NCBI GenBank assembly: GCA_903824785.1
Contig: CAIJYD010000078.1
Span: forward strand, 1-37,364
Direction of reading: 5' to 3'
DNA length: 37,364 nt
DNA from: an uncultured Bacteroidota bacterium
GTDB lineage: Bacteria > Bacteroidota > Bacteroidia > Bacteroidales > VadinHA17
Below are positions 7,877-16,675 of the stretch, one piece after another. The notes beneath the pieces were generated by a model. The model ran no database searches. It had not been told where the DNA came from and saw only the letters and a list, made by a program, of their open reading frames with translations. The position numbers and the translations under genes were made by a program. Numbering within the stretch: the stretch's first letter is position 1; each line of letters opens with the position of its first letter.

Positions 7877-9583
7877 TCATTTCTCATCTAAGGTAAAATC
7901 ATTTTTTGAAAATACTACTCTGTGTTTCACACTTTCAATATCCGGATAAATATTGAGAGTAAAGGGAGGAATGACATAAAAATATGTGGTAAGTGCATAA
8001 TTCATTTTTATGTCGGCCCAATGCCATAGCTCAATGTTGGAACTGATTGATTTATTAAATGGGATGGCATCGAGCGACCGGTGGCGCATATTTACTGTCA
8101 GACCCCATGACATATTCCCTACGCCGGTGGGCTGGGATATAAAAGGGTGTGAAAATGGTTCCTGCCGGGCAAAGGAATAGCCATAATAATCTTCAGAACC
8201 GGTACCAAAGCTTGATGGAAACGATTCGCCGTCAACAAATATTTTCTCATCGCCCTCACCCCACCAGTGATATGTGTTATTAAAAAGAGTAACCTGGTCG
8301 CCGGCATAGACCCCTTTTCCCGTAATATTAATAAAATTCAGATCGAAGGGAGAACCCTTTTCATCTCTCGACCTGATATGGTAATATTCATGCCAGGCTG
8401 CTCCGAAGTACATGCTGTTCGGTTTCCATGTATAGGAAATAACTCCAGCAAGCCCATTGACATCAACACTTTCCGTACCATAATTAATAATTGCAAGCAC
8501 ACATTTCTCTCTGAAAGGCATTATCCAGAAGGATTCCATCCGTCCGTTATCATCACGGCTGTTCATCCATGTTTTGTGCGGATTAAGGCTATATCCCGAT
8601 CCGAAGAATTCTCCGGCAGGTACCCATATAGTGCTGTATCCGTCAAATGTTGCATGCACTACAGTCGATCGTAATGCCTGGGGCATATCCGATGCTTTAA
8701 GCTCAACCATCAGATGGTTCAGTGCACTCTGTTTCCGGGTGAATTCAATAACAAGTGAATCTCCCGGGAGAATAAGTTTTTTAAAATCCTTTTCTGTTTC
8801 AGACTCTGCATTTTTTCCAAGTAAAGATTTCCCTGCCTCAGGGAGAAGTGGAGCAGCCTCTTTCAGCGCCTTCATTGAAAAAGATTCAACAGTTGTATTT
8901 TCTGAATAGGCACGGCAACCAATATTATAAAATACATCGGGCCAGTAATAGCCCTGAGGAACCGAAACACCCTCATTCTCGTAACGCAACACAATCGAGT
9001 CGCACTCGTAGGTGATTTTACACGCCCGGGAGAAAGGGATCGGGAAGTAGAGGTTATGGTCATAATCCCTGCCGGCTTCGCCCAATGGAGCACCGGCCTG
9101 AACAGATGCAGCAAGCGGAGGACCCGAGAGAAGAGTTCCGCTCAGCAGGTCAATAGGTGAACCTTTTATAACCGGTATTGTATCGTTATCAATATAGATC
9201 CTCAATATTCCATTCTGTGCTTTATAAAATGTCATCCACCACCTTACAACCGCTCCGGGACCTTTTGCATCAAGCATTACAAATTCCCGTCTTCCGCTAT
9301 TTTTCTCAACACGTATGAAATGGGACATATCATAGTTTTCATACCAGCCTGGATTGTCCGGTGATACTGATGCCCTGTTATAACTGCTGAACTGACGATG
9401 GGAATAGTTGTTCTCCGGAAAAAAACTCAGGTTTTCGCGACTGGTCATTTCCCTGATCAAAGAACCGAGCGATACATCTTTTCTGCAGCCGGTGGCCGTG
9501 ATAGATAGAATGAATACAAACAGAAGATTAACAGCTAAACGCTTCCCTGATATTTTGTCTTTTTGATTAATGTGAAATATCAT
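7877..9583 (-). CDS. DUF2961 / GH172-like glycoside hydrolase lipoprotein
   Basis: The start is placed at ATG 9583. A longer version needs a TTG at 9607; the ATG version gives 568 residues and still overlaps the upstream acylase gene by 17 bases, suggesting translational coupling. The lipobox is TATGC (Cys33). The DUF2961 hallmarks are present: KGPGAVVRWWMTF, RIYIDND, LYFPIPFSRACKITYE and GTGSEDYYGYSFA. Two glutamates, Glu443 in WWGEGDE and Glu464 in GSEDYYG, are exactly 21 residues apart, matching the 270/291 nucleophile and acid/base spacing I recall for the characterised GH172 difructose-anhydride enzyme. GH172 members act on fructofuranosides and D-arabinofuranosides. Substrate here is unknown; a furanoside is a reasonable guess. 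Confidence 0.87.
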   Translation of the reverse strand: MIFHINQKDKISGKRLAVNLLFVFILSITATGCRKDVSLGSLIREMTSRENLSFFPENNYSHRQFSSYNRASVSPDNPGWYENYDMSHFIRVEKNSGRREFVMLDAKGPGAVVRWWMTFYKAQNGILRIYIDNDTIPVIKGSPIDLLSGTLLSGPPLAASVQAGAPLGEAGRDYDHNLYFPIPFSRACKITYECDSIVLRYENEGVSVPQGYYWPDVFYNIGCRAYSENTTVESFSMKALKEAAPLLPEAGKSLLGKNAESETEKDFKKLILPGDSLVIEFTRKQSALNHLMVELKASDMPQALRSTVVHATFDGYSTIWVPAGEFFGSGYSLNPHKTWMNSRDDNGRMESFWIMPFREKCVLAIINYGTESVDVNGLAGVISYTWKPNSMYFGAAWHEYYHIRSRDEKGSPFDLNFINITGKGVYAGDQVTLFNNTYHWWGEGDEKIFVDGESFPSSFGTGSEDYYGYSFARQEPFSHPFISQPTGVGNMSWGLTVNMRHRSLDAIPFNKSISSNIELWHWADIKMNYALTTYFYVIPPFTLNIYPDIESVKHRVVFSKNDFTLDEK

Positions 9584-11657
9584 TGCCCAAAACTTCTTTT
9601 TTTTCAAGATTGTTTAATATCTCTGTTCTGTCAAGTAATGCAGGTCTTAATTTCTTTTCAGATAACATTTTAAGCTGATCGCCGGCATGTTTATTTCCCG
9701 GTTGTGTGGCATTTCCATAGCTAAGAAGCACACTGACCTTCACTTTTTCTCCAAATTCAATGATGGCCACATAGGTGTCGCCTGCCACGGCACGCTTCTT
9801 ATTATCAGCATCATCGGCAAAATAGGCAGCTCTGAAAATTCCAAGTTTATCAGGACCTCCGTTTGCCGGAAAATCTTTTCCGCCGACACGGAAGCGATAC
9901 AGATCGCCCCAGGCTAAATCGAGAGAACCATACTTTTTTTCCACATCATTGGCAGCTTTTACCAGCAGTTCCACAGCCTGTTTCTGATCTTTCAGTCCTC
10001 GTGGCGTATTTACAGGATCGTCAGCATTCCAGGGAACTGAAAACATGTTACTTCTGATTTCATCCCACCATGCAGCAAACAAGATGGCTCCCCTGCTGCC
10101 GGCGTCTGTTTTTCTGTCCCACGCTTTCAGTACCTTGCAGGCTTTCAGTGCCGTTGCATCAGGATAACTTTCAGCAGCCAGAAGCAAGTCATTGAGGAAA
10201 CGGTCTGCAGCTTCCATGCCGGTATTCATTTTATAGCCGACAAGCTGATCATAAGAAACAGAAGGGTTATCTTTTATCATATTAACGGCACGCTGAGGTC
10301 GCAGAGACATTCCTGAGGGAGCCATATATGATGGAAAATTCCCGGATTTCAGAACAGTAGGATAGGTGCAGGTCCATGGAGGGTCGTTGCAATTCTGAAG
10401 AAATCCTGATGGCGGATTTAAAACACGGGGCAAATCGCTGTATGGATGAATCTCATTCCAGATGAGTTTTGAATCTGACCCATCGATGGTTCCTCTCCAG
10501 AAGGCAAAATCGCCTTTAGTCCTCTTTGGAACATTTCCGTTGAAGAGGTATAGTATATTTCCGGATCTGTCGGCATAAATTACATTGAACATCGGATTCT
10601 GAAGCATTTTCAGGGCAGACTCAAATTCAGTCAGGTTGGTTGCCTGAGCCATTCTGTGATATTGCTCAAAGATCTGAGCATTCTTTAATCCTGCAATCCT
10701 TACAGCATAGGCTATATCCTGTTTCTCACCAAAAACCGGCCCTTGGAGGGAATATTTAAATTCAACGCTCTGTTCCTGTAAAGTACCGTTAGCCTGTTTT
10801 ACTTTTATCTTAACCACTTTTTTTCGGAAGGGAATAGTTTTCCCATCAGAAAGATAGCCATCGTGCTGCAGTTTCAGCTCATACCTGTCAGATGCATCGA
10901 TAGGATTTACGGTATGCGTCCAGCCCAGATTATTATTGAAAGCAATTGTCACGGAAGGCATGCCAACAAGAGCAATTCCATATGCACTGAAACCTTCGGT
11001 GTTCAGATGGGCTTCAAACCAGAGAAAAAAATCTGACCACAGAAGATGAGGATTAGTCAAAAGCATAGCATTTCCGGAAGCAGATTTTGAAGGAGCAATA
11101 GCTATGGCATTCGATCCGGGATCTGTTAATCTTTTAACGTTGTTAATATCGTCCGAGGCTAAAAATTCGAGGCAGATGACTCTGGTCGTATGTGAGATAA
11201 CATCAAAAACTGTTACAGGCAGAACCTGTTTAAAATCGGCACCAATTATTTCCGGGTGTTTTACGGCAAAGTCATTAATTCCTTTTACAAAACTGTCGAG
11301 ATAAGATTTAATCTCAGGGGACTGCTGCTGATAAATGGTCCGGGCGTTTTCAGGAAGTTCAAAAAGAAGAATTTTCTTATCAAGTTCAAGATATTTATTT
11401 CCCCAGTACTCTGCTGCACGTCCTCTCGCCTGACCATACAGCTGAAGAATGAGATTGGCGTGGTTGTTCATCTGGGCCCAGCCAAACGCGTAATACATCT
11501 CACCGGCATTTTTCCCGTATATATGAGGAACGCCATAGTTATCCCACAAAATTTCTGTTTCGGAGTTCTGTGCTGGTGCAACATATCCTGTAAAAAAACA
11601 GAAAAGGAATACAACCGTCAGATTTCTTAAGTAAGCCGGCAAAGAGTTGTTAATCAT
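9567..11657 (-). CDS. Penicillin acylase family (S45) Ntn-hydrolase, exported
   Basis: The start is set at ATG 11657, giving 696 residues and a normal Sec signal (LTVVFLFCFFTGYVAPAQ); an ATG at 11696 adds 13 polar residues and is less likely. The S45 pattern is clear: an alpha-like segment starting ILWDNYGVPHIYG, the autoprocessing site DPGSNAIAI with the new N-terminal nucleophile Ser182 (Ser195 from the longer start), and NPHLLWSDFFLWFEAHL after it. The family matures by self-cleavage into two chains and hydrolyses amides: penicillins, acyl-homoserine lactones, or other N-acyl compounds. Its place among sugar enzymes suggests removal of an N-acyl group from an aminosugar or lipid, or quorum-signal breakdown; this is inference. 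It lies 47 bases after the DUF6786-like gene. Confidence 0.9.
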   Translation of the reverse strand: MINNSLPAYLRNLTVVFLFCFFTGYVAPAQNSETEILWDNYGVPHIYGKNAGEMYYAFGWAQMNNHANLILQLYGQARGRAAEYWGNKYLELDKKILLFELPENARTIYQQQSPEIKSYLDSFVKGINDFAVKHPEIIGADFKQVLPVTVFDVISHTTRVICLEFLASDDINNVKRLTDPGSNAIAIAPSKSASGNAMLLTNPHLLWSDFFLWFEAHLNTEGFSAYGIALVGMPSVTIAFNNNLGWTHTVNPIDASDRYELKLQHDGYLSDGKTIPFRKKVVKIKVKQANGTLQEQSVEFKYSLQGPVFGEKQDIAYAVRIAGLKNAQIFEQYHRMAQATNLTEFESALKMLQNPMFNVIYADRSGNILYLFNGNVPKRTKGDFAFWRGTIDGSDSKLIWNEIHPYSDLPRVLNPPSGFLQNCNDPPWTCTYPTVLKSGNFPSYMAPSGMSLRPQRAVNMIKDNPSVSYDQLVGYKMNTGMEAADRFLNDLLLAAESYPDATALKACKVLKAWDRKTDAGSRGAILFAAWWDEIRSNMFSVPWNADDPVNTPRGLKDQKQAVELLVKAANDVEKKYGSLDLAWGDLYRFRVGGKDFPANGGPDKLGIFRAAYFADDADNKKRAVAGDTYVAIIEFGEKVKVSVLLSYGNATQPGNKHAGDQLKMLSEKKLRPALLDRTEILNNLEKKEVLGNDISH

Positions 11658-11704
11658 AAAATTTATGTTAATTGAATGGTTTTTAAAATGAGCCATCCTT
11701 TTTG

Positions 11705-12973
11705 CTATTGTTTAAAAGCCTCTTTTATTTCATTCAATGTATGATTAAAAAGGGCTTCGGTAATTAAACTTAATTTCTCCTCATTGCCGGTGATATGAAA
11801 AATTCTCTGGGTGTGGGTAATCCTGCCTCCGGGAGAGAGGAATGCGGCAGGCGAAGAACTCTCAATTTCGTAAAAAGGGCCCATAATGGAACCATCTGCT
11901 ACCGGTCCGTCGTTATATGAGTTTACCACATCACCTGTAAAAGGGAAATCCTGAGCGCCCCATTTGGAATTGACATAAGAGGCCGGTTTGTCCGGAGAAG
12001 AGTACCAGAGTAAAGTCAATACCTGGTTTTCAGGGTCATAACTTCCGCAATAAGGCAAAGCACGAAGTGGCGAAATACCGATTTTACTCCTGAATTTTCC
12101 ATCAGTCCTGAAGAATAATATTCCATCCTTTATAATAAGGCGGTCGGCAGGAACCTTACCGAAATAGTCATCACTGACGATCTTTCCCGAAACGCTTTCG
12201 TCACCCTTTTTGAACGGAATGAAAACAACACCTTTTGGAGAAGGATTGAACATTGCCAGCATCCAAACCGACAGGGCACCCGATTTTTCACTCCATCCCG
12301 ACTGACCGGTATTTATCAGGGTATTTTCTGACTCATATGCCACAAACGACAAAGAAGTATCTATTTTTAATCCCAGAGCGAGTTCTGATTCCCGGGCATT
12401 AAGCAGTTTAACATTTCGTTCAATTCCGATTTTCATATTTGTTCCGGAAGCATTTGCGAGTTCAAAATTCTTTCTGAAACTTACTTTATCAGAGGAGCGG
12501 GACAATATCTCAAACGGTTCGGTATCAAGTTCTTTTGGAACCAGCCACTGAGGAAAAACCTGCTCCGCCCCTTTTTTGAAATAAATTGAAAACGGCCCGC
12601 CTTCCGGTCCGAGCCAGAGACGCTCTTCACCACCGTAGGGGTTAAACTGATTGCTTACATTACCTGATTCAATAAGGTTATAGTTGATCCATCCGAAACT
12701 TATTCCATCGCCTCCTCCAACGGTGCTGGTCATAACCCGTCCCTGGTATTGGGGAACAAGCAATACACCTGCATCTGATTCATCGTTTTTTAATTCAATT
12801 GTTTTTATGTTGTGCTTATTAAAGAAAGCTACATCAAAATCATATTTTCCTTTTTGCTCACTGTTTTTCATCTTACCGGAATTTTTATCTCCGGAGGAAG
12901 AACAGCCAGTAAGAAGAGCAAGCGAAATAACAATAAAGGTTAGTTTGCTCCTTTTAAGTAATGCTTTTTTCAT
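11705..12973 (-). CDS. DUF6786-like secreted lipoprotein
   Basis: The start is taken at ATG 12973, because it gives a canonical lipoprotein signal ending LLTGC (Cys24) and has a purine-rich CGGCAGAG just upstream; an ATG at 13015 would add 14 residues. The mature part has YDFDVAFFNKHN, DAGVLLVPQYQGRVMTST and GGEERLWLGPEGGPFSIYF. I recall this pattern from proteins named DUF6786, and it resembles the beta-sandwich of galactose-mutarotase-like domains. No enzymatic residues can be assigned. It could be an epimerase-like or sugar-binding protein working with the exported glycosidases that follow it. The family name is from memory and is moderately sure; the lipoprotein call is firm. Confidence 0.75.
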   Translation of the reverse strand: MKKALLKRSKLTFIVISLALLTGCSSSGDKNSGKMKNSEQKGKYDFDVAFFNKHNIKTIELKNDESDAGVLLVPQYQGRVMTSTVGGGDGISFGWINYNLIESGNVSNQFNPYGGEERLWLGPEGGPFSIYFKKGAEQVFPQWLVPKELDTEPFEILSRSSDKVSFRKNFELANASGTNMKIGIERNVKLLNARESELALGLKIDTSLSFVAYESENTLINTGQSGWSEKSGALSVWMLAMFNPSPKGVVFIPFKKGDESVSGKIVSDDYFGKVPADRLIIKDGILFFRTDGKFRSKIGISPLRALPYCGSYDPENQVLTLLWYSSPDKPASYVNSKWGAQDFPFTGDVVNSYNDGPVADGSIMGPFYEIESSSPAAFLSPGGRITHTQRIFHITGNEEKLSLITEALFNHTLNEIKEAFKQ

Positions 12974-13091
12974 CTCTGCCGGATAGTAATTATTAATATT
13001 CATATTTTGAACCATTTAAATTATTGTTTGCGTAAATACAGATTATTCTGACATTTCCTGGGTTTAATTAAATTACAAATTGTTTAAATTA

Positions 13092-13159
13092 TTGGAATAT
13101 AGCCTTCTGACCCGTTTCTGATAAGGGCACAAATAAAATAGCCCCTTTTCATATTCCAA
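13092..13159. repeat. Long-range inverted repeat after the DUF362 gene
   Basis: TTGGAATAT (13092-13100) and ATATTCCAA (13151-13159) form a perfect 9-base inverted repeat. Inside it, AAGGGC (13123-13128) can pair with GCCCCTT (13141-13147) with one bulged base. The structure begins a few bases after the stop codon of the minus-strand DUF362 gene, in a 148-190 base spacer before the next gene. It may be a weak terminator or mRNA stabiliser; there is no clean U-tract. Confidence 0.4.
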
Positions 13160-13163
13160 AATT

Positions 13164-14213
13164 TTATGCAGGTTTCATCCAGACCAACTGATCATTAATA
13201 TTGTCGCTAAGCTTGTATGTTCTAATATGGTTGCTGAGTTTTTCGCCGATAATTTCAATCTTGGTTAAGTCTGCAACTCCGGCTCCGGTCTGGGCACAAA
13301 AATTAAGATATCCTACTTTTGCAAAATCGATACCCATCAGTTCAATGGCCACCCTGTCGGCTGCGAGCCAGTCTGTGGATGCCACGCAAACCTTGTGGTC
13401 AACAGGAGTTCCATCATTGGGGCCGTTCCCTTCCATTCCCTGAAACCCGTCAATAATGGCAAGATGAGGATGTAACTGACGCGACAATGCATAAAGATTA
13501 TAGTTGATGCCACGGAATCCGTTTCCATGAGCAATGGGCTTGTCATTAACAGTCCCGGGCTTTCTGGAGGCACTCCAGGAAAAACCCAGATCTTTTATGG
13601 GAGCACCAAAAACAATATTTTTGAGTGACAAGGTAGCAACAGCACGGTCGTGGGTTTTCATTCGCGCCACCGATACAATATATGAATCAGGATCGAGGAG
13701 GGTATGAGACATTCTGATTGGATGAGGTTTGAAATCCTTTTCATCAAATACATACAGAATATCAAAAGGTTCCTGATCGAAATCGACAAGCTTTACCGGA
13801 TATTTTTTAAGAAGGTTGTAATAGCCGTAATTACTAAATCCTTCGAGAGTAGGTCCACCGGCAGCTGATTCTGCAATAATTACATTCCCGGTTTTTCCGA
13901 TTGACTTCAGAAATTCCAGAACCCCTTCAAGCGTATCGACATGAGTGGAGGTAAGCTGGGCATTGATAGTAACATTGTTGGGTTTAAGAACTACACGCTT
14001 TTTTCCTATTGCCTTTGCGATCTGTTCGGAAAAAGGTTTAAGGGCACGAAAAGCAAGATCGGCTCTGTTATCGCCTGTGGTAAGTGCTGCACGGGCAGGA
14101 TATTGTTCCTGTATTCCGAAAGAGGCAAAAGTATCAAAAGGTCTGATGCATGTTGCTGCAACTCCTGCAATTAAAGAGGTTTTTAAAAAATTACGCCGGT
14201 TATAAGTTGTCAT
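13164..14213 (-). CDS. Tat-exported DUF362 domain protein
   Basis: The 349-residue product begins with a twin-arginine signal (YNRRNFLKTSLIAG). The remainder matches DUF362: VVLKPNNV (75-82), then an NVIIAESAAGG strand, SVARMKTHDRAVATLSLKN and a C-terminal AIIDGFQGMEGNGPNDGTP with WLAADRVAIELMG. DUF362 proteins are poorly understood. Some are fused to 4Fe-4S ferredoxin domains; none is visible here, as there is no CxxCxxC cluster. It is 79 bases downstream of the first DegT aminotransferase gene, and both carry Tat motifs, so they probably share a compartment and perhaps a pathway. No reaction can be assigned. Confidence 0.88.
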   Translation of the reverse strand: MTTYNRRNFLKTSLIAGVAATCIRPFDTFASFGIQEQYPARAALTTGDNRADLAFRALKPFSEQIAKAIGKKRVVLKPNNVTINAQLTSTHVDTLEGVLEFLKSIGKTGNVIIAESAAGGPTLEGFSNYGYYNLLKKYPVKLVDFDQEPFDILYVFDEKDFKPHPIRMSHTLLDPDSYIVSVARMKTHDRAVATLSLKNIVFGAPIKDLGFSWSASRKPGTVNDKPIAHGNGFRGINYNLYALSRQLHPHLAIIDGFQGMEGNGPNDGTPVDHKVCVASTDWLAADRVAIELMGIDFAKVGYLNFCAQTGAGVADLTKIEIIGEKLSNHIRTYKLSDNINDQLVWMKPA

Positions 14214-14292
14214 TTATCCTGGTTTTTCAAATTGTCAATATTTTAAAAATCAAGCAAGCGAATAAACTATTCAAGTCTGATCAGAAAATACT

Positions 14293-15639
14293 TCAGAGTG
14301 AATCTCTGTTCTCATAGACCTTTGTTATGGCGTTAACAATATCCTCCATATCCTTTATACTTCCTAACAGGATACTCTGGTAAAAAGTAACCGCCTCGCT
14401 GCAGAGCTGATCGTTTCCGGGCAGGTGGTTTTCTTCGCGCCATTGTTTCAGACGTGATTCGGAGAATAATCTTTTATATCCTCTTGAATTAAAAGCTTCT
14501 TCAAACAAGCCGTCATTATTCTGGGGATTATAACCACCTCCGGCAGGAATACCTTCAGCCACAAGTGCACTAATGAATTTTTCCTTCGGCACATTGTTGA
14601 ATTTTTCCTTAATATACCTGAAAGGATATAAATGGTAAACTGCCCTGGTTGCTCCGTCGGCAGGCTTATAGGGGACTATTCCGGGAATTTCCTTTAACCT
14701 TTTATTGAGATAAAGTGCATTTGCGAGGCGGACATCATTATCTTTTTCAATACGTTTCATCTGCGACAAAAGGATGAGAGCCTGGGACTGCTGCATTCTG
14801 AAATTGCCTCCGCGTAAAGGGTAACCGGGTGCGGCTTTCATCTTTCCGTATGGTCTGCCACAGTTATGGGCTGAATGACAATGGTCCATAAGATCCTCGT
14901 CATTGCCAATGATAGCACCGCCCTCACCGGCCGGAAGATGCTTTGAATTCTGAAAGCTGAAGCATCCGAGATCGCCCAGAGTACCGGTTCTCTTTCCTCT
15001 GTATTCGGAAAGCCATGCCTGGCAGGCATCCTCAACAACTTTAAGATTACTGTTTTTAGCTATCGCGTTGATACTGTCCATATCAGCAGGTAAACCATAA
15101 ATGTGAACCGGAAGAATTGCTGACGTTCTCTCTGTTATCCTTGCTTCAATCTTTTTTGGATTGAGTAAAAAAGTTTCAGGATCGCTGTCTACGAAAACAG
15201 GCAGAGCTTTATGAGCAAAGATAGCATTGTAGGTTGCAATGAAAGTATATGGAGAAACCAGTACTTCATCACCCGCGTCAACACCAAGAACACCAAGGGC
15301 AGTTATCAGAGCCGTTGTTCCGCTGGAGGTAGCCACGCACCTTTTTGCACCCATCAGTTCTGCATATTTCTTCTCAAATTCTTCAACATGTTCTCCGCTC
15401 CCTCTCCACCACCGGCCGGTACGAAGCATTTCAATAATCTCTTTTTCGGCTGACTGATCCCATACCGGCCATGAAGGCCATGTACCTGAATGAACTTTCG
15501 TTCCACCATTTATTGCAAGTTTCTCTTTTGCAAAACTACCAGCACCAAACGATGTTAATGGCCAGTTGATCATTGTTCCCAGAGCCCCGGCTGAAGTGGT
15601 TGCAATAACCTCTCTTCGTGTAAATTTTCGTGTTTTCAT
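14293..15639 (-). CDS. Tat-exported DegT/DnrJ/EryC1/StrS-family aminotransferase (copy 1)
   Basis: This 448-residue PLP enzyme has the full fold-type I DegT pattern: TSSGTTALITAL, SPYTFIATYNAI, LPVHIYGLPADM, VVEDACQAW (Asp204, pyridine-nitrogen ligand) and SFQNSKHLPAGEGGAI with the Schiff-base Lys233. The family transfers an amino group to keto-sugars or keto-cyclitols, as in aminosugar and aminocyclitol pathways, normally in the cytoplasm. This protein starts with FTRREVIATTSAGALG, a Tat-like motif and hydrophobic stretch, implying periplasmic location. The catalytic residues are intact, so it is probably active. It is the first gene of the minus-strand series ending at the GH116-like gene. 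A partner Gfo/Idh/MocA enzyme could supply or use its keto-sugar. Compare the copy at 28961-30334. Confidence 0.93.
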   Translation of the reverse strand: MKTRKFTRREVIATTSAGALGTMINWPLTSFGAGSFAKEKLAINGGTKVHSGTWPSWPVWDQSAEKEIIEMLRTGRWWRGSGEHVEEFEKKYAELMGAKRCVATSSGTTALITALGVLGVDAGDEVLVSPYTFIATYNAIFAHKALPVFVDSDPETFLLNPKKIEARITERTSAILPVHIYGLPADMDSINAIAKNSNLKVVEDACQAWLSEYRGKRTGTLGDLGCFSFQNSKHLPAGEGGAIIGNDEDLMDHCHSAHNCGRPYGKMKAAPGYPLRGGNFRMQQSQALILLSQMKRIEKDNDVRLANALYLNKRLKEIPGIVPYKPADGATRAVYHLYPFRYIKEKFNNVPKEKFISALVAEGIPAGGGYNPQNNDGLFEEAFNSRGYKRLFSESRLKQWREENHLPGNDQLCSEAVTFYQSILLGSIKDMEDIVNAITKVYENRDSL

Positions 15640-15706
15640 AAGGATATTATTTTCTGAAGTATATATTTGTAATGAATCGGAACTTCAAATGCTACTTTTT
15701 AATAAT

Positions 15707-15714
15707 CAAATTTA
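15707..15714 (-). promoter_or_regulatory. Possible Bacteroidota -7 box upstream of the first DegT gene
   Basis: Read on the minus strand this is TAAATTTG, an exact TAnnTTTG match, 68 bases ahead of the aminotransferase start. No TTTG -33 element was found at the expected spacing, so the call is weak. It lies in the 240-base spacer shared with the divergent ABC ATPase gene; nothing else convincing was seen in that spacer. Confidence 0.25.
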
Positions 15715-15879
15715 GTTAATATGCTTAATAAAACAGCTATTTTTCCTCTTATATTTTCACACACCAAACTGTCTGTTTTTTTACACTCCGGAAAAACATT
15801 TTTTGATTATGTACCTGATATTTAAATATTTACATAACTGACACATTTATTGAATAATTATCACTTAATAAGTAAGTCA

Positions 15880-16554
15880 ATGATTAAAACAAATAGATTA
15901 TCAAAGATCTTCCGGACTGAAGAAGTTGAGAACAAAGCGCTCAATAATGTGACGATGCATGTACAAGCAGGAGAATTTGTTGCAGTTATGGGTCCTTCAG
16001 GCTGCGGGAAATCGACGCTTCTCAATATTCTTGGCTTACTTGATAATCCTACAACTGGAAGCTATTTCTTCAATGGTTCAGAAGTAGCCAACCTGAAGGA
16101 ACGCAACAGGACAATTTTCCGCAAGGGAAATATTGGCTTCGTTTTTCAGAGTTTTAATTTAATTGACGAACTTAATGTTTACGAGAATGTTGAACTTCCT
16201 CTCATCTATCTTAAAATGAAGGCAGGTGAAAGAAAGAGGAGTGTTGAAAATGTTCTGGACAGAATGAAAATCGGCCACCGTGCGAGACATTTTCCCCAGC
16301 AGCTGTCGGGAGGACAACAACAGAGAGTAGCTATTTCCAGGGCGGTTGTGGCAAATCCCAAGCTTATTCTTGCCGACGAACCGACAGGTAATCTCGACTC
16401 AAAAAATGGTATTGAGGTCATAAATCTTCTTACCGACCTGAACAAAGAAGGGACAACCATCATTATGGTAACCCACTCCGACAGGGATGCAGGTTATGCC
16501 CACAGAGTAATAAATCTGTTCGATGGTCAGATTGTGACAGAAAAAACCAGATAA
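15880..16554 (+). CDS. ABC transporter ATP-binding protein, MacB/LolD type
   Basis: The start is placed at ATG 15880, ten codons inside an open frame that would otherwise begin with TTG at 15850; this gives 224 residues, the usual length. It has Walker A GPSGCGKST (38-46), Q-loop FVFQSFNLIDEL, signature LSGGQQQRV (142-150), Walker B LILADEP (162-168) and the H-loop in MVTHSD. The NLIDELNVYENVELPL segment is typical of MacB/LolD/FtsE-like ATPases that energise FtsX-fold permeases for lipoprotein release, peptide export or resistance. No permease gene is adjacent: the next gene is the convergent cstA-like gene and the previous one is divergent. It is therefore an orphan ATPase, perhaps serving a permease encoded elsewhere. 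Confidence 0.93.
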   Translation: MIKTNRLSKIFRTEEVENKALNNVTMHVQAGEFVAVMGPSGCGKSTLLNILGLLDNPTTGSYFFNGSEVANLKERNRTIFRKGNIGFVFQSFNLIDELNVYENVELPLIYLKMKAGERKRSVENVLDRMKIGHRARHFPQQLSGGQQQRVAISRAVVANPKLILADEPTGNLDSKNGIEVINLLTDLNKEGTTIIMVTHSDRDAGYAHRVINLFDGQIVTEKTR

Positions 16555-16675
16555 CCGGCAGCTTTAATAAAAAACGATTACTTCTTAAATACAAGTTACT
16601 TACAGATAATAGGCTTTTTTTATAAAGACGGGGAGTCAGAACTATAAGAACCAAACTAATATAACCATTTGAATG

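Noticed and set aside
9584-9607. TTG start extending the DUF2961 protein by eight residues
   Set aside because: A lysine-rich extension from a rare start codon; the ATG at 9583 follows an AG-rich stretch and gives the better lipoprotein signal.
15850-15879. TTG start extending the ABC ATPase by ten residues
   Set aside because: The ATG at 15880 matches the normal N-terminus of the family.
16611-16621. Terminator between the convergent ABC ATPase and CstA genes
   Set aside because: A T-run is present (GGCTTTTTTT) but no convincing stem precedes it.
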